Source: Poriferisodalis sp965208485
GTDB lineage: Bacteria; Actinomycetota; Acidimicrobiia; Acidimicrobiales; Poriferisodalaceae
Assembly: GCF_965208485.1 (NCBI RefSeq)
Contig: NZ_OZ242344.1
Span: 3,596,001-3,660,000, forward strand
Direction of reading: 5' to 3'
Length of the DNA: 64,000 nucleotides
Position numbers and translations under genes: made by a program. The first letter of the stretch is position 1. Every line of letters starts with the position of its first letter. A model generated the notes under the pieces. That model saw only the letters and a program-made list of their open reading frames with translations, did not search any database and was not told the DNA's origin. Of this stretch, positions 45,677 through 53,650 are shown in pieces.

Positions 45677-47137
45677 GTGATCGATTTCGAGGTTGCTGAT
45701 CTCAGCTTGGCAGCAGCCGGGCGGCGTCAGATCGAGCTGGCCGAGACGGAGATGCCCGGTCTCATGGCCCTGCGCTCTCAGCACATGGACAGCCGGCCGC
45801 TGCGGGGTGCCCGCATCACCGGCTCGCTGCACATGACGGTGCAGACAGCCGTGCTCATCGAGACGCTCGTCGATCTCGGCGCTCAGGTGAGATGGGCGTC
45901 GTGCAACATCTTCTCCACCCAGGACGAGGCTGCCGCCGCGGTGGTGGCCGGCCGTGACCCAACGAGCGCTGACCCAACGAGCGCAGTGCCCGCCGGGGTG
46001 CCTGTCTTCGCCTGGAAGGGCGAGACGCTTGATGAGTATTGGCGCTGCAACTACCGGGCGCTGCGCTGGCCGGACGGCGGAGGACCGACCCTGATCGTGG
46101 ACGACGGCGGGGATGCCACCTTGATGGTCCACCTCGGGTCGCGCTACGAGGCCCAAGGCGCGGTGCCGCAGCTGCCGGCCGACGGTTCCGATGCCGCCTC
46201 GCCGGACGAGGTGGCCGTGCACAGGCTGCTCGCCGAGCTGCAGCAGGCAGAGCCGGGCCTGTGGACGCAGATCTCGGCGGGAATCCGCGGCGTCTCGGAG
46301 GAGACCACCACCGGGGTGAACCGGCTCTACGACATGGCCAGCCGCGGGGAGCTGACGTTCCCGGCGTACAGCGTGAACGACTCGGTGACCAAGTCCAAGT
46401 TCGACAATCTCTACGGCTGCCGGCATTCGCTCATCGACGGCATCAACCGGGCGACCGATGTGATGCTCGGCGGCAAGGTGGCGTTCGTGGCCGGTTATGG
46501 CGATGTCGGCAAAGGCTGCGCCCAGGCGCTGCGCGGCCAGGGATGCCGGGTGATCGTCTCCGAGATCGACCCCATCAACGCCTTGCAGGCCGCGATGGAG
46601 GGATTCGACGTCGACCGGCTCGAGAATGTGCTCGGCATCGCTGACATCTACGTCACCGCGACCGGCAACCGCGACATCATCTCGGCGGAGCACATGTCTG
46701 CGATGAAGCACCAGGCGATCGTCGCCAACATCGGGCACTTCGACAACGAGATCGACATGGCCGGTCTGATGGCGATGTCCGATGTGCAGCGCAGCGAGAT
46801 CAAGCCCCAGGTGGACGAGTTCGTCTTCCCGAACGGCAATTCGGTGATAGTTCTGGCCGAGGGGCGGCTGGTGAACTTGGGCTGTGCCACCGGGCATCCC
46901 AGCTTCGTGATGTCGATGAGCTTCACCAACCAGGTGCTCGCCCAGCTCGAGCTGCATGCGCACGCCGCTGAACTGACCAACGAGGTTCACGTGCTGCCCA
47001 AGCGGCTCGACGAGGAGGTCGCCCGGCTGCACCTGGGCAAGCTCGGAGCGAAGCTCACCCGGCTCACGCCGTCGCAGGCCGACTATCTCGGCCTGAACAC
47101 CGACGGTCCCTACAAGGCAGACCGCTACCGCTACTAG
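45677..47137 (+). CDS. ahcY: Adenosylhomocysteinase (S-adenosylhomocysteine hydrolase)
   Basis: NAD-dependent enzyme of the methyl cycle that splits S-adenosylhomocysteine into adenosine and homocysteine. The GTG at 45677 is preceded by GGAG at 6 nt and gives 486 residues; an open extension to 45305 is antisense-like and rejected. The NAD motif GYGDVGKG is at 273-280. LHMTVQTAVLIETL, SCNIFSTQDEAAAA, NLYGCRHSLIDGI and the C-terminal LTPSQADYLGLNTDGPYKADRYRY ending are diagnostic. The length matches the form with the 40-residue insertion seen in actinobacteria and plants. The TAG stop is part of the CTAG that flanks the MITE-like element. Confidence 0.97.
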   Translation: MIDFEVADLSLAAAGRRQIELAETEMPGLMALRSQHMDSRPLRGARITGSLHMTVQTAVLIETLVDLGAQVRWASCNIFSTQDEAAAAVVAGRDPTSADPTSAVPAGVPVFAWKGETLDEYWRCNYRALRWPDGGGPTLIVDDGGDATLMVHLGSRYEAQGAVPQLPADGSDAASPDEVAVHRLLAELQQAEPGLWTQISAGIRGVSEETTTGVNRLYDMASRGELTFPAYSVNDSVTKSKFDNLYGCRHSLIDGINRATDVMLGGKVAFVAGYGDVGKGCAQALRGQGCRVIVSEIDPINALQAAMEGFDVDRLENVLGIADIYVTATGNRDIISAEHMSAMKHQAIVANIGHFDNEIDMAGLMAMSDVQRSEIKPQVDEFVFPNGNSVIVLAEGRLVNLGCATGHPSFVMSMSFTNQVLAQLELHAHAAELTNEVHVLPKRLDEEVARLHLGKLGAKLTRLTPSQADYLGLNTDGPYKADRYRY

Positions 47138-47236
47138 GAGGCTGCTGAAAAAGTCGATTTTCGGACGATTGCGTAACACAAACCAGCAGGTCAGGGACTT
47201 GCGCTCCCGGCCGAACCTGCATATTTCAGCATCCTG
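47138..47236. mobile_element. MITE-like 99-bp element abutting the ahcY stop codon
   Basis: Terminal inverted repeats are GAGGCTGCTGAAA (47138-47150) and, on the opposite strand, CAGGATGCTGAAA (47236-47224), matching at 11 of 13 positions. CTAG flanks both sides (47134-47137 and 47237-47240), consistent with a 4-bp target duplication, although CTAG is itself a palindrome. There is no coding capacity. The GCTGCTGAAAAAG end resembles ends of known insertion sequences from memory, so it may be a non-autonomous derivative. Internal GCAGGT/ACCTGC arms could form a hairpin. The rest of the gap to comF (47241-47417) shows no gene. Confidence 0.55.
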
Positions 47237-47417
47237 CTAGGTCCATACGGAGCTGCGCTGGAAGGTGAACCTTCCAGTTGTCGCACCAGTTGTTTCCCGC
47301 TCTTGTTCCCGATTCTCCTGCGATTGGGCTCACGGGCCGCTCGGGCCACGGTTTCGCCTGCAGGCTCAGCCTCTAATTCGCTTCAGCGATGGGAGGGGCC
47401 GCTTCTATCGTCGGCCC

Positions 47418-48062
47418 GTGCTGTTCGAGGTGCGGTGTCCTGGTTGCGGGCTGCTGGGGTGGTGTCCGTGTGCTGCGTGCGTGGAGGCACTGGAGGCGCC
47501 CGAGCCGGCGTCGGTGCCCGGTGCGGACTCGGTCGCGCTGCTGTTCTCGCACTCAGGCGTCGGACGCGAGTTCATTCATGCCCTCAAGTACCGGGGAGAG
47601 CGGGCGATTGCGCGGTGGCTGGGTGACTCTCTCGCCCTCACTCACCGCGCTGTCGTCGATGCTGGCCCAGTGGTCGACACGGCACCGGCTCTGCCGGTGC
47701 GCATCGACACGGTCACCTGGGCGCCCACGACGGCCGCTCATCGCCGGGCCCGCGGCTTCGACCAGGCTGAGACGCTGGCGCGTGCCACTGCGAAGGCGCT
47801 CAGGGTGCGTCCTGCGAGGCTGTTGCGGCGGATCGGTTCCGCAGCGCAGTCGGGCACCGGACGGTCAGCGAGGCTGGCTGGTCCCTGCTTCGGAGGTCGC
47901 GCGAGCGCGCGGGGCCGGCGGGTGCTGCTCGTCGACGACGTGCTCACAACCGGGGCAACGCTGGCGGCGGCGACCGCTGCGCTGGAGGGTGCCGGTGCTG
48001 CCGCTGTACATGTGGCAGCGTGTGCACGACGGGGTCGCAACCTCGTTCCCGCGGATGCCTAA
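47418..48062 (+). CDS. comF: ComF-family phosphoribosyltransferase-like protein
   Basis: A 214-residue protein from the GTG at 47418. An N-terminal zinc ribbon-like segment (CPGCG ... CPCAAC) is followed by a type I phosphoribosyltransferase fold. The PRPP loop is VLLVDDVLTTGATL (about 176-189), and ALKYRGERAIARWLG and RRARGFDQAETLA are ComF motifs. Homologues take part in DNA uptake in naturally competent bacteria; in actinobacteria the role is not established. It sits between ahcY and hpf as in mycobacteria (Rv3242c beside Rv3241c). The frame is open upstream to 47265, but that part includes no family sequence. Confidence 0.88.
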   Translation: MLFEVRCPGCGLLGWCPCAACVEALEAPEPASVPGADSVALLFSHSGVGREFIHALKYRGERAIARWLGDSLALTHRAVVDAGPVVDTAPALPVRIDTVTWAPTTAAHRRARGFDQAETLARATAKALRVRPARLLRRIGSAAQSGTGRSARLAGPCFGGRASARGRRVLLVDDVLTTGATLAAATAALEGAGAAAVHVAACARRGRNLVPADA

Positions 48063-48127
48063 CATGGCACTCCCTTCATTCCGAGCAGTGCCGACCGAGC
48101 TGAGCACGTGCTCAGAAAGCTGAGGCG

Positions 48128-48739
48128 ATGCAGATCACCATCACGGGTCGAAAAGTTCAGGTTCCCGACGATGTGCGGGCTGCGGTGGAGCGAAAGATCG
48201 GGGCCTTGGACCGATTCGTAGGTGGGCTGGATCGAGCCGAGGTGGTGTTCCGCGAGGAGAAGAACCCGCGCATCACCGAGCGTGAGCAGGTGGAGGTGAC
48301 CTTGCTCGGGCATGGCCATCGGGTGCGTGCCTCGGTGGCCGGGGTGGACCAGCACCAAGCCGTCGATCTCGCGGTCGGCAAGCTGGGCAAGCAGCTGCGC
48401 AAGCTCAAGACCCGCGTGGTGCGGCGGCATCGCCCGAACCCGCAACGCGACGATGTGCACCATCCTTTGGCTCGTCTCGAGAACGATCTCGTCACTGATG
48501 CGGCGAGCGGCGCCGCAGCACCTCAGCGCGAGGCGAGTCCCGACGACCCTGAGTGGGTCCCGCGCATTGTGCGCCGCAAGACGTTCGACTTGGAGCTGAT
48601 GGACCCCGCCGAGGCAGTTACCCGCATGCAGCTGCTCGACCACGACTTCTTCCTGTTCGTGAACGCCGACAGCGGCATGCCGAGCGTGGTGTACCTGCGC
48701 TCGGACGGCGATGCGGGACTCATCGAGATCGACACCTGA
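48128..48739 (+). CDS. hpf: Ribosome hibernation-promoting factor, long form
   Basis: A 203-residue protein that dimerises 70S ribosomes into inactive 100S particles in stationary phase or stress. The N-terminal domain (1-110) has MQITITGRKVQVPDDVR, the ERKIGAL helix and VEVTLLGHGHRVRA, and the linker is polar. The C-terminal dimerisation domain (145-203) has IVRRKTFDLELMDPAEAVTRM, LLDHDFFLFVNADSG and VYLRSDGDAGLIE, as in long HPF proteins. The length is normal. In other actinobacteria secA commonly follows; here a P450 remnant begins immediately after the stop, so conserved synteny ends at this gene. Confidence 0.95.
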   Translation: MQITITGRKVQVPDDVRAAVERKIGALDRFVGGLDRAEVVFREEKNPRITEREQVEVTLLGHGHRVRASVAGVDQHQAVDLAVGKLGKQLRKLKTRVVRRHRPNPQRDDVHHPLARLENDLVTDAASGAAAPQREASPDDPEWVPRIVRRKTFDLELMDPAEAVTRMQLLDHDFFLFVNADSGMPSVVYLRSDGDAGLIEIDT

Positions 48740-48741
48740 CG

Positions 48742-49062
48742 GAGCAGACGCCTGAAGGCGCATCGTTCATCTCGGCGCCACCGATCACCTCCGATCCGCC
48801 GTTCCACGCCGACGCTCGCCGGATGCTGCTGCCGTTCTTCGCGCCTCCGGCAGTGGAGGACCTCGTTGAGGTCACGCGCAGCATCGCCCGTGAGCGCCTC
48901 GGCTCGAACCTCGCCCGGATGGAACTGCGGGCTGCGCTCGAAGAGTGGCTTGCGCGCTTCCCCAACTTCGAGCTCGCCACCGACGCGGACGGCCGCGGCG
49001 CGGAATGGGGCGGCTCGCAGATCCGAGGCCCCCGCAACCTGCTAATCCGCGTCGGTATCTGA
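48742..49062 (+). pseudogene. Cytochrome P450 remnant with the middle deleted
   Basis: A short open stretch (107 codons) directly after hpf reads as two separated pieces of a bacterial P450. The first piece contains TSDPPFHADARRMLLPFFAPP, the N-terminal 'DPP-H-RR' region. After IARERL it jumps to GSNLARMELRAALEEWLARFPNFELA, which in intact P450s follows the heme-ligand Cys near the C-terminus, and ends with IRGPRNLLIRV. The I-helix, the ExxR motif and the heme Cys are all missing, about 250 residues. No start codon with a ribosome site is apparent. An in-frame internal deletion best explains it, and it cannot bind heme. Confidence 0.82.
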
Positions 49063-49114
49063 GAGCTCGCAGCCGAAGGCTCTGCCGGGCGCGTACCTCC
49101 ACAGGGTGTGGACT

Positions 49115-49200
49115 CTCTGAATCCCTAGATTTCTTGTCTCTAAATCCTTGAAACTAAAGTCTCTAAATCCCTAGAAAACAAACCTCGGAATCTCTGATTC
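49115..49200 (+). promoter_or_regulatory. AT-rich promoter region with paired direct repeats upstream of the AAA-DUF4143 gene
   Basis: Bases 49141-49200 are about 35% G+C. GTCTCTAAATCC occurs at 49136-49147 and 49159-49170 (23 bp apart, about two helical turns). AATCCCTAGA occurs at 49120-49129 and 49166-49175. The arrangement suggests a repressor with tandem sites. No clean -35/-10 pair was identified. Confidence 0.4.
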
Positions 49201-49216
49201 GAACTACAGTCCAAGC

Positions 49217-50470
49217 ATGCCGCAGCCCATTGACCGGCGAATAGCCATCAACGTGCTGGAACGGCTGCACGACGAACCGGTGGTGGCGCTGCAGGGGCCG
49301 CGCTCGGTGGGCAAGTCGACTCTGCTCGCTGAGGTAGCCCGTCGGCATGATGTTGCAGTGATCGACCTTGACCAGCCAGCGGTACGCGACGCGGTGTCAT
49401 CCGATCCCGCGACCTTCGTCTCGGGGACCGCACCCGTGTGCATCGACGAATTCCAGAAAGCACCCGTGGTTCTCGATGCCATCAAGGCCGAACTGAATCG
49501 GGACCTTGCGCCCGGGCGATTCGTCATCACCGGTTCGACGAGGTTCGATGCCCTGCCGGCCGCAGCGCAAGCGCTGACCGGACGGATTCACGTCGTCGAC
49601 GTGCTGCCGTTCTCACAGGGCGAGATGTCGGCACACTCCGAAGGCTTCTTGGAGACGGCGTTGAGCGATCCCGAATCACTCGTGTCGCCGGTTCAGTCGA
49701 GCACGACTCGCGCCGATTACATCGACCGGCTCTGTGCCGGAGGCATGCCGCTTGCCGTTGGACGGAGCCCTGAGGGCCGCCGCCGGTGGTTCGACGACTA
49801 CGTCCGGATGTCATTGGAGCGCGACATCCGAGACTTGACGAATGTCCGCCACGGCGAGCTCCTGCGGGCGCTGCTGCGGCGTCTCGCCGGGCAGACGGCA
49901 CAGGTCTTGAACATGGCGAAAGCCGGCAGTGCCGTCGGATTGAAAGCTGCGACGACGGAGACCTATACGAGACTGCTCGAGGCCTTGTTCCTGATTCGGC
50001 GGTTGCCTGCATGGGGTCGCACGCTGCGGGTTCGTGCGGTTGCTTCGCCGAAGATCCATGTGCTCGACAGCGGCTTGGCGACGCGCCTGCTGGGCATGAC
50101 GCCTGAACGCTTGGCTGGACCCGACCCGGCAGCGCGCGTGGAGTTCGGTCATCTCTTCGAGACGTTTGTTGTCGGGGAGCTGCTGAAGCAGGCGTCATGG
50201 ACAGACGACATTGCGTCTGTGGGGCATTGGCGGACACACGACCGGCAAGAGGCAGATCTGGTCGTCGAGCGCATCGACGGGTCCGTCGTCGCGCTGGAGG
50301 TCAAGGCGGCGTCCCGTGTCGAGCGTCGCGACGCAAGCGGTTTGCGCGCATTGCGTGAGACATTGGGCGACGGCTTTCTTGCCGGCTTTGTGATCTGCGC
50401 GGGCGAAATGAGCTATCGCTTGGACGACCGGATCTATGTGGTTCCGGCAGATCGCATCTGGAGTGCCTGA
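49217..50470 (+). CDS. AAA_14 ATPase with C-terminal DUF4143 domain
   Basis: A 417-residue protein. The N-terminal P-loop domain has Walker A GPRSVGKST (27-35), a Walker B-like region CIDEFQKAP and the sensor motif FVITGSTRF. The DUF4143 half contains the IHVLDSGLATRLLG and FGHLFETFVVGELLKQ segments. A PD-(D/E)xK-like signature follows: EADLVVE then VALEVKA, i.e. D-x(n)-E-x-K. Such proteins are widespread, vary greatly between strains and often sit in genomic islands; proposed links to defence or mobile elements are unproven. Its own AT-rich promoter with repeats suggests autoregulation. It is the first intact gene of the accessory region. Confidence 0.88.
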   Translation: MPQPIDRRIAINVLERLHDEPVVALQGPRSVGKSTLLAEVARRHDVAVIDLDQPAVRDAVSSDPATFVSGTAPVCIDEFQKAPVVLDAIKAELNRDLAPGRFVITGSTRFDALPAAAQALTGRIHVVDVLPFSQGEMSAHSEGFLETALSDPESLVSPVQSSTTRADYIDRLCAGGMPLAVGRSPEGRRRWFDDYVRMSLERDIRDLTNVRHGELLRALLRRLAGQTAQVLNMAKAGSAVGLKAATTETYTRLLEALFLIRRLPAWGRTLRVRAVASPKIHVLDSGLATRLLGMTPERLAGPDPAARVEFGHLFETFVVGELLKQASWTDDIASVGHWRTHDRQEADLVVERIDGSVVALEVKAASRVERRDASGLRALRETLGDGFLAGFVICAGEMSYRLDDRIYVVPADRIWSA

Positions 50471-50519
50471 GGGGACATCCGCCGCTGCCAAGCCCGCTCT
50501 TCACGGGTGGTTCGGACGG

Positions 50520-51527
50520 CTATTCCGCCGGGAAGGGGAGCTGCAGCCACCACGGGCGGCTGACGGGCTCGATGCTGCTCACCCACTTGACCCACCAGAA
50601 GCCGCGTCGTCCCGGCGCGACCAGCCGCACCGGGGCGCCGTGGCCGCGACGCAGGGGTTCGCCGCCGTAGCCGACGGCCAAGTAGAGATTGGCTGCGTCG
50701 CGAGCGGGGAACAGGCGGCTGTAGCCGGTGAGCGACGTGACTTCCAGCGTCGGCGCGTCGGATTCCGGCAGCAGCTCGGCCAGCGGTACCGCGTCCCACG
50801 ACTGGCGGCTCCACCATCCGCCGGTGCAGTCGAGGTCGGCCGCCAGCGGTGCCGCCTGGGCGCCCAAGGTCTCGAGCTTCACCGGCTCGCCTGCGACCGT
50901 GAGCTCCCAGTCCGAAGCGGCCACACTGGGCGATCGGTCGTTGAGCCACATGGTGGTCGGCATCTCGGCTGGGTTGAACGAGCCGATCTCGTGTGAGCCG
51001 GTGAAGCGCCGGTTGTCGCCCACCACCAGTTGCTGGACCCAGTACGCGGCCCCTGCGGCGACCAAAGCGAGGCCCCCGCCCACGAACGCTCGTCGGTCGA
51101 GGTCGGCCAGCTTCGGGCGACCCGGACGGCTGGCGATGTGCCACACCAGCAGCGGGGCCACCAGTGCGACCAGCAGGACATGGGTCCACAGTGCCGACCA
51201 GTAGCCCACCCCGTGCCACAGTCCGGTCGCGTGCAGAACACCGAGGACGACGGTGGCGGTGACCAGCGCCCCGAGCAGCATCGACAGCCACCGGGTCGCT
51301 CGCCGGCGCTTCAGCCCGGTGCGCACCGAGCCGCGCAGCTTGGCCGGGGCCAGCGCCAGCAGGCTCAGGCCCGCGAGCGCATGCGTGACGGTCAGCCAGC
51401 GCCCCCAGCCGGTTCCCACCGCCCACGACGCCAGCCCTGTCCCCACCGCCGCTGTGGCCGCGACGCCCAGCAGCAGATCCACCTGCCGCGCCGTCAGTCG
51501 CGCGCCGAGCCGCTTGCCAAGACTCAT
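50520..51527 (-). CDS. Membrane molybdopterin-dependent oxidoreductase (sulfite oxidase-like domain)
   Basis: A 335-residue protein from the ATG at 51527. An upstream in-frame ATG (51632) would add 35 polar residues. Residues 1-155 hold about four transmembrane helices, with His residues (VTHALAG, VLHATGLWHG, WTHVLLV, VWHIAS) that could ligate heme as in YedZ-like proteins. A further hydrophobic segment (FVGGGLALVAAGAAYWV) precedes an outer molybdopterin domain with the Mo-ligand Cys in DLDCTGGWWSRQSW and SLTGYSRLFP. The fused membrane-heme plus Moco layout is known in actinobacteria, but the substrate is unknown. It converges with the AAA-DUF4143 gene across 49 bp. Confidence 0.83.
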   Translation of the reverse strand: MSLGKRLGARLTARQVDLLLGVAATAAVGTGLASWAVGTGWGRWLTVTHALAGLSLLALAPAKLRGSVRTGLKRRRATRWLSMLLGALVTATVVLGVLHATGLWHGVGYWSALWTHVLLVALVAPLLVWHIASRPGRPKLADLDRRAFVGGGLALVAAGAAYWVQQLVVGDNRRFTGSHEIGSFNPAEMPTTMWLNDRSPSVAASDWELTVAGEPVKLETLGAQAAPLAADLDCTGGWWSRQSWDAVPLAELLPESDAPTLEVTSLTGYSRLFPARDAANLYLAVGYGGEPLRRGHGAPVRLVAPGRRGFWWVKWVSSIEPVSRPWWLQLPFPAE

Positions 51528-51632
51528 GCCATATCGAATCACGCCGTTCTCGCCTGACCGTGCGGCTGGCGAGACATCCCGGCCGCCATAGCGCTGCAGC
51601 ATCTGCGGCGACCGCGAGACCGGCAGCTTCAT

Positions 51633-51669
51633 TCTTGAAAAGCCGCCATCTGGTCAGAGATTTTCAAGA
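51633..51669. promoter_or_regulatory. Inverted repeat TCTTGAAAA-N19-TTTTCAAGA
   Basis: Perfect 9-bp arms at 51633-51641 and 51661-51669 with a 19-nt spacer, in the divergent gap between the Moco oxidoreductase and hipB. It has the same arms and spacer length as the dyad at 54384-54422. Probably an operator for an unidentified regulator. Confidence 0.55.
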
Positions 51670-51739
51670 CAAGTGCCAATCTGCGGGACTCGCGGAGGGC
51701 AGTGTCCATGTCTGTTATTCGCAACATCTATAAATGCCC

Positions 51740-51765
51740 TATAATTTAGACATTCGCAGATGTCT
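51740..51765 (+). promoter_or_regulatory. hipBA promoter -10 and adjacent dyad operator
   Basis: A perfect TATAAT (51740-51745) lies in a locally AT-rich stretch (about 38% G+C). Just downstream, AGACAT (51748-51753) and ATGTCT (51760-51765) form a 6-bp dyad with a 6-nt spacer. This placement, right at the expected transcription start, is what an autorepressing HipB-type antitoxin would use. Confidence 0.55.
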
Positions 51766-51791
51766 GCAATTCAAGACAGGAACGGACGCTC

Positions 51792-52103
51792 GTGGCTCAA
51801 CAATCAGCACAAGAACGAGAGTGGGGCGCTGTGACCAATCGGCCTCAGCTCGGCACCGTCTTGCAGCGCGTCCGACAAGCCCGTGATCTCGCTCAGATCG
51901 ACCTCGCAGCGGCAGCGGGCGTTCAGCGATCCACGATCAGCGCCATCGAGAACTCTCAGCGCAGCGTCAACATGGAGACGCTCATGCGACTGCTGGACGT
52001 TCTCGGCGTCGAGTTCTGCGTTCGTGACCGCATCGACCACGAGTCGAACATCTCGGCAGACGCTGTTGCGGCGAGTCACTTGGAGTTCGATCACGATGCA
52101 TGA
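51792..52103 (+). CDS. hipB: HipB-like XRE-family antitoxin/repressor
   Basis: A 103-residue DNA-binding protein from a GTG at 51792. An XRE helix-turn-helix spans about 18-75: LGTVLQRVRQARDLAQIDLA, then AAGVQRSTISAIENSQRSVNMETLMRLLDVLGV. The C-terminal 25 residues are acidic. It would bind and neutralise the HipA kinase and repress its own operon, probably through the dyad at 51748-51765. It overlaps hipA by 8 nt, typical of translationally coupled toxin-antitoxin pairs. A start at the GTG of 'VTNRPQLG' (14 codons in) is possible. Confidence 0.87.
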   Translation: MAQQSAQEREWGAVTNRPQLGTVLQRVRQARDLAQIDLAAAAGVQRSTISAIENSQRSVNMETLMRLLDVLGVEFCVRDRIDHESNISADAVAASHLEFDHDA

Positions 52104-53583
52104 CTCCCTCGACGTGCTGTTGCATGGCGAGCCGACGGCGTCTTTGCGGCGAACAAGATCGGATCGTCTGGAATTGCAGTATCGCCGCGCTGAAGGGCTG
52201 AGCGTCAGCCTCTCGATGAAACCCAGGGCCAAGCCGTATGCGGGCGAGGTCGTTCTCAATTGGATCGACAATCTCCTGCCGGATGATGAACGCCTGCGCT
52301 CGACTTGGGCGCGAGACAACAAGGCAGCCTCGACTTCGCCGTTTGACCTGCTCGCCACTCCCATCGGCGAGGACTGTGCCGGTGCCGTGCAGTTCGCGCC
52401 CAGCGAAGAAGTGGACCGTCTTCAGTTGCGCGGCGGCGATGCCGAGGTCGCCAGTATCGACTGGATCGAGCAACGGCTTGCTGAGTTGCGTCACGCCGCC
52501 GACACGTGGCAGAGCTTGGACCACTCGCTCTTGATGCACAGCATCGGCGGTTTGCAACCGAAGCTGGGTCTGCACCGGCTCGATGACGGGCAATGGGCCC
52601 GACCGCGCGGCGACATTCCCACCACGCACATCCTCAAGCCAGCACCGAGGGCTGAATGGTCGCACCTCGACCTCAACGAGCACATCTGTTTGACAGCAGC
52701 GCGCACGCTGGGCGTCGCCGCGGCGACTACCAGCTACGAGCACTTCGGTGAGCAGTCCGCTTTGATCGTCGAGCGGTTCGATCGCCGTCGAACCGGCGGT
52801 GTGTGGCGCCGGTTGCACGCTGAGGATCTGTGCCAAGCGTTCGGATTGCGGCCCGATCAGAAGGTGGAGGACCGCGGTGGTCCGAGCATCCGAGCGATCA
52901 GCCGACTGCTGCGCACATGCGCACCGAATGCTGCTGAAGGCGACGACGCAGTGCGTCGTTTCGCGCAAGCGTTGGTGCTCAACTTGGTGATCGTCGGCAG
53001 CGACGCCCACGCCAAGAACTACACGCTGGTTCATCGCAGCGACAGCACGGCGACCCTCGCTCCGCTCTATGACGTAGCGAGCAACCTCGGCCATGTGCGA
53101 GCCTCACACGACCCAGCCGAGTATGAAGCCATGGTGCTCGCCATGCGCTTCGGCGACGGATACACCATCGGCGGCGCAACCGCACCGAGTGCCTGGCGGA
53201 CTCTCGCCGATGAACTCAGAATCGATCGCGACTTCCTGACCGAACGAGCACGGCACTTCGCCGACGGCTTCGGCGACGCAGCACAAGCCGAGATCGCCCG
53301 CCTCGATGCGGCCGGCCGACTTGACGAAGCCGAACACGACTTCTGCGCTCGCATGATGTCCCGATTCCGCATCTGGGAAGCACACCTGTGCTCACTGCCG
53401 GCACTTCGCAGCAGCAAGCCCGCCCGGCGGGCATCGCCTCGAGCCGACGCTCAACCACCATCGAGGGCGATTCGATGCAACCAGCGGCTGCGCCACGGAG
53501 CGCTCTGCAATCGGCGCCTGAGGGATGCCCCCTGCCCGCTCCACCCCAATAGCCCCGGCAGCCGCAACATCCGAGCTCGGTGA
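52096..53583 (+). CDS. hipA: HipA-like serine/threonine kinase toxin
   Basis: A 495-residue kinase of the HipA family. The founding E. coli member phosphorylates glutamyl-tRNA synthetase and induces growth arrest; the target here is unknown. The N-terminal subdomain (1-110) is followed by the ATP-loop region IGGLQPKLGLH, the hinge, the catalytic loop GSDAHAKNYTL and the metal-binding LYDVASN. The start is the ATG at 52096 inside hipB. After about residue 430 an Arg/Pro-rich tail of some 60 residues (RSSKPARRASPRAD onward) has no family similarity and may be read-through from a lost stop or a rearrangement. Confidence 0.87.
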   Translation: MHDSLDVLLHGEPTASLRRTRSDRLELQYRRAEGLSVSLSMKPRAKPYAGEVVLNWIDNLLPDDERLRSTWARDNKAASTSPFDLLATPIGEDCAGAVQFAPSEEVDRLQLRGGDAEVASIDWIEQRLAELRHAADTWQSLDHSLLMHSIGGLQPKLGLHRLDDGQWARPRGDIPTTHILKPAPRAEWSHLDLNEHICLTAARTLGVAAATTSYEHFGEQSALIVERFDRRRTGGVWRRLHAEDLCQAFGLRPDQKVEDRGGPSIRAISRLLRTCAPNAAEGDDAVRRFAQALVLNLVIVGSDAHAKNYTLVHRSDSTATLAPLYDVASNLGHVRASHDPAEYEAMVLAMRFGDGYTIGGATAPSAWRTLADELRIDRDFLTERARHFADGFGDAAQAEIARLDAAGRLDEAEHDFCARMMSRFRIWEAHLCSLPALRSSKPARRASPRADAQPPSRAIRCNQRLRHGALCNRRLRDAPCPLHPNSPGSRNIRAR

Positions 53584-53650
53584 ACGCAAGGGGATCCCAA
53601 GCGTAGTGAGCTGCAGCGGTGCCAGCGGAGTTGCGGACGGCTCGCCGATC

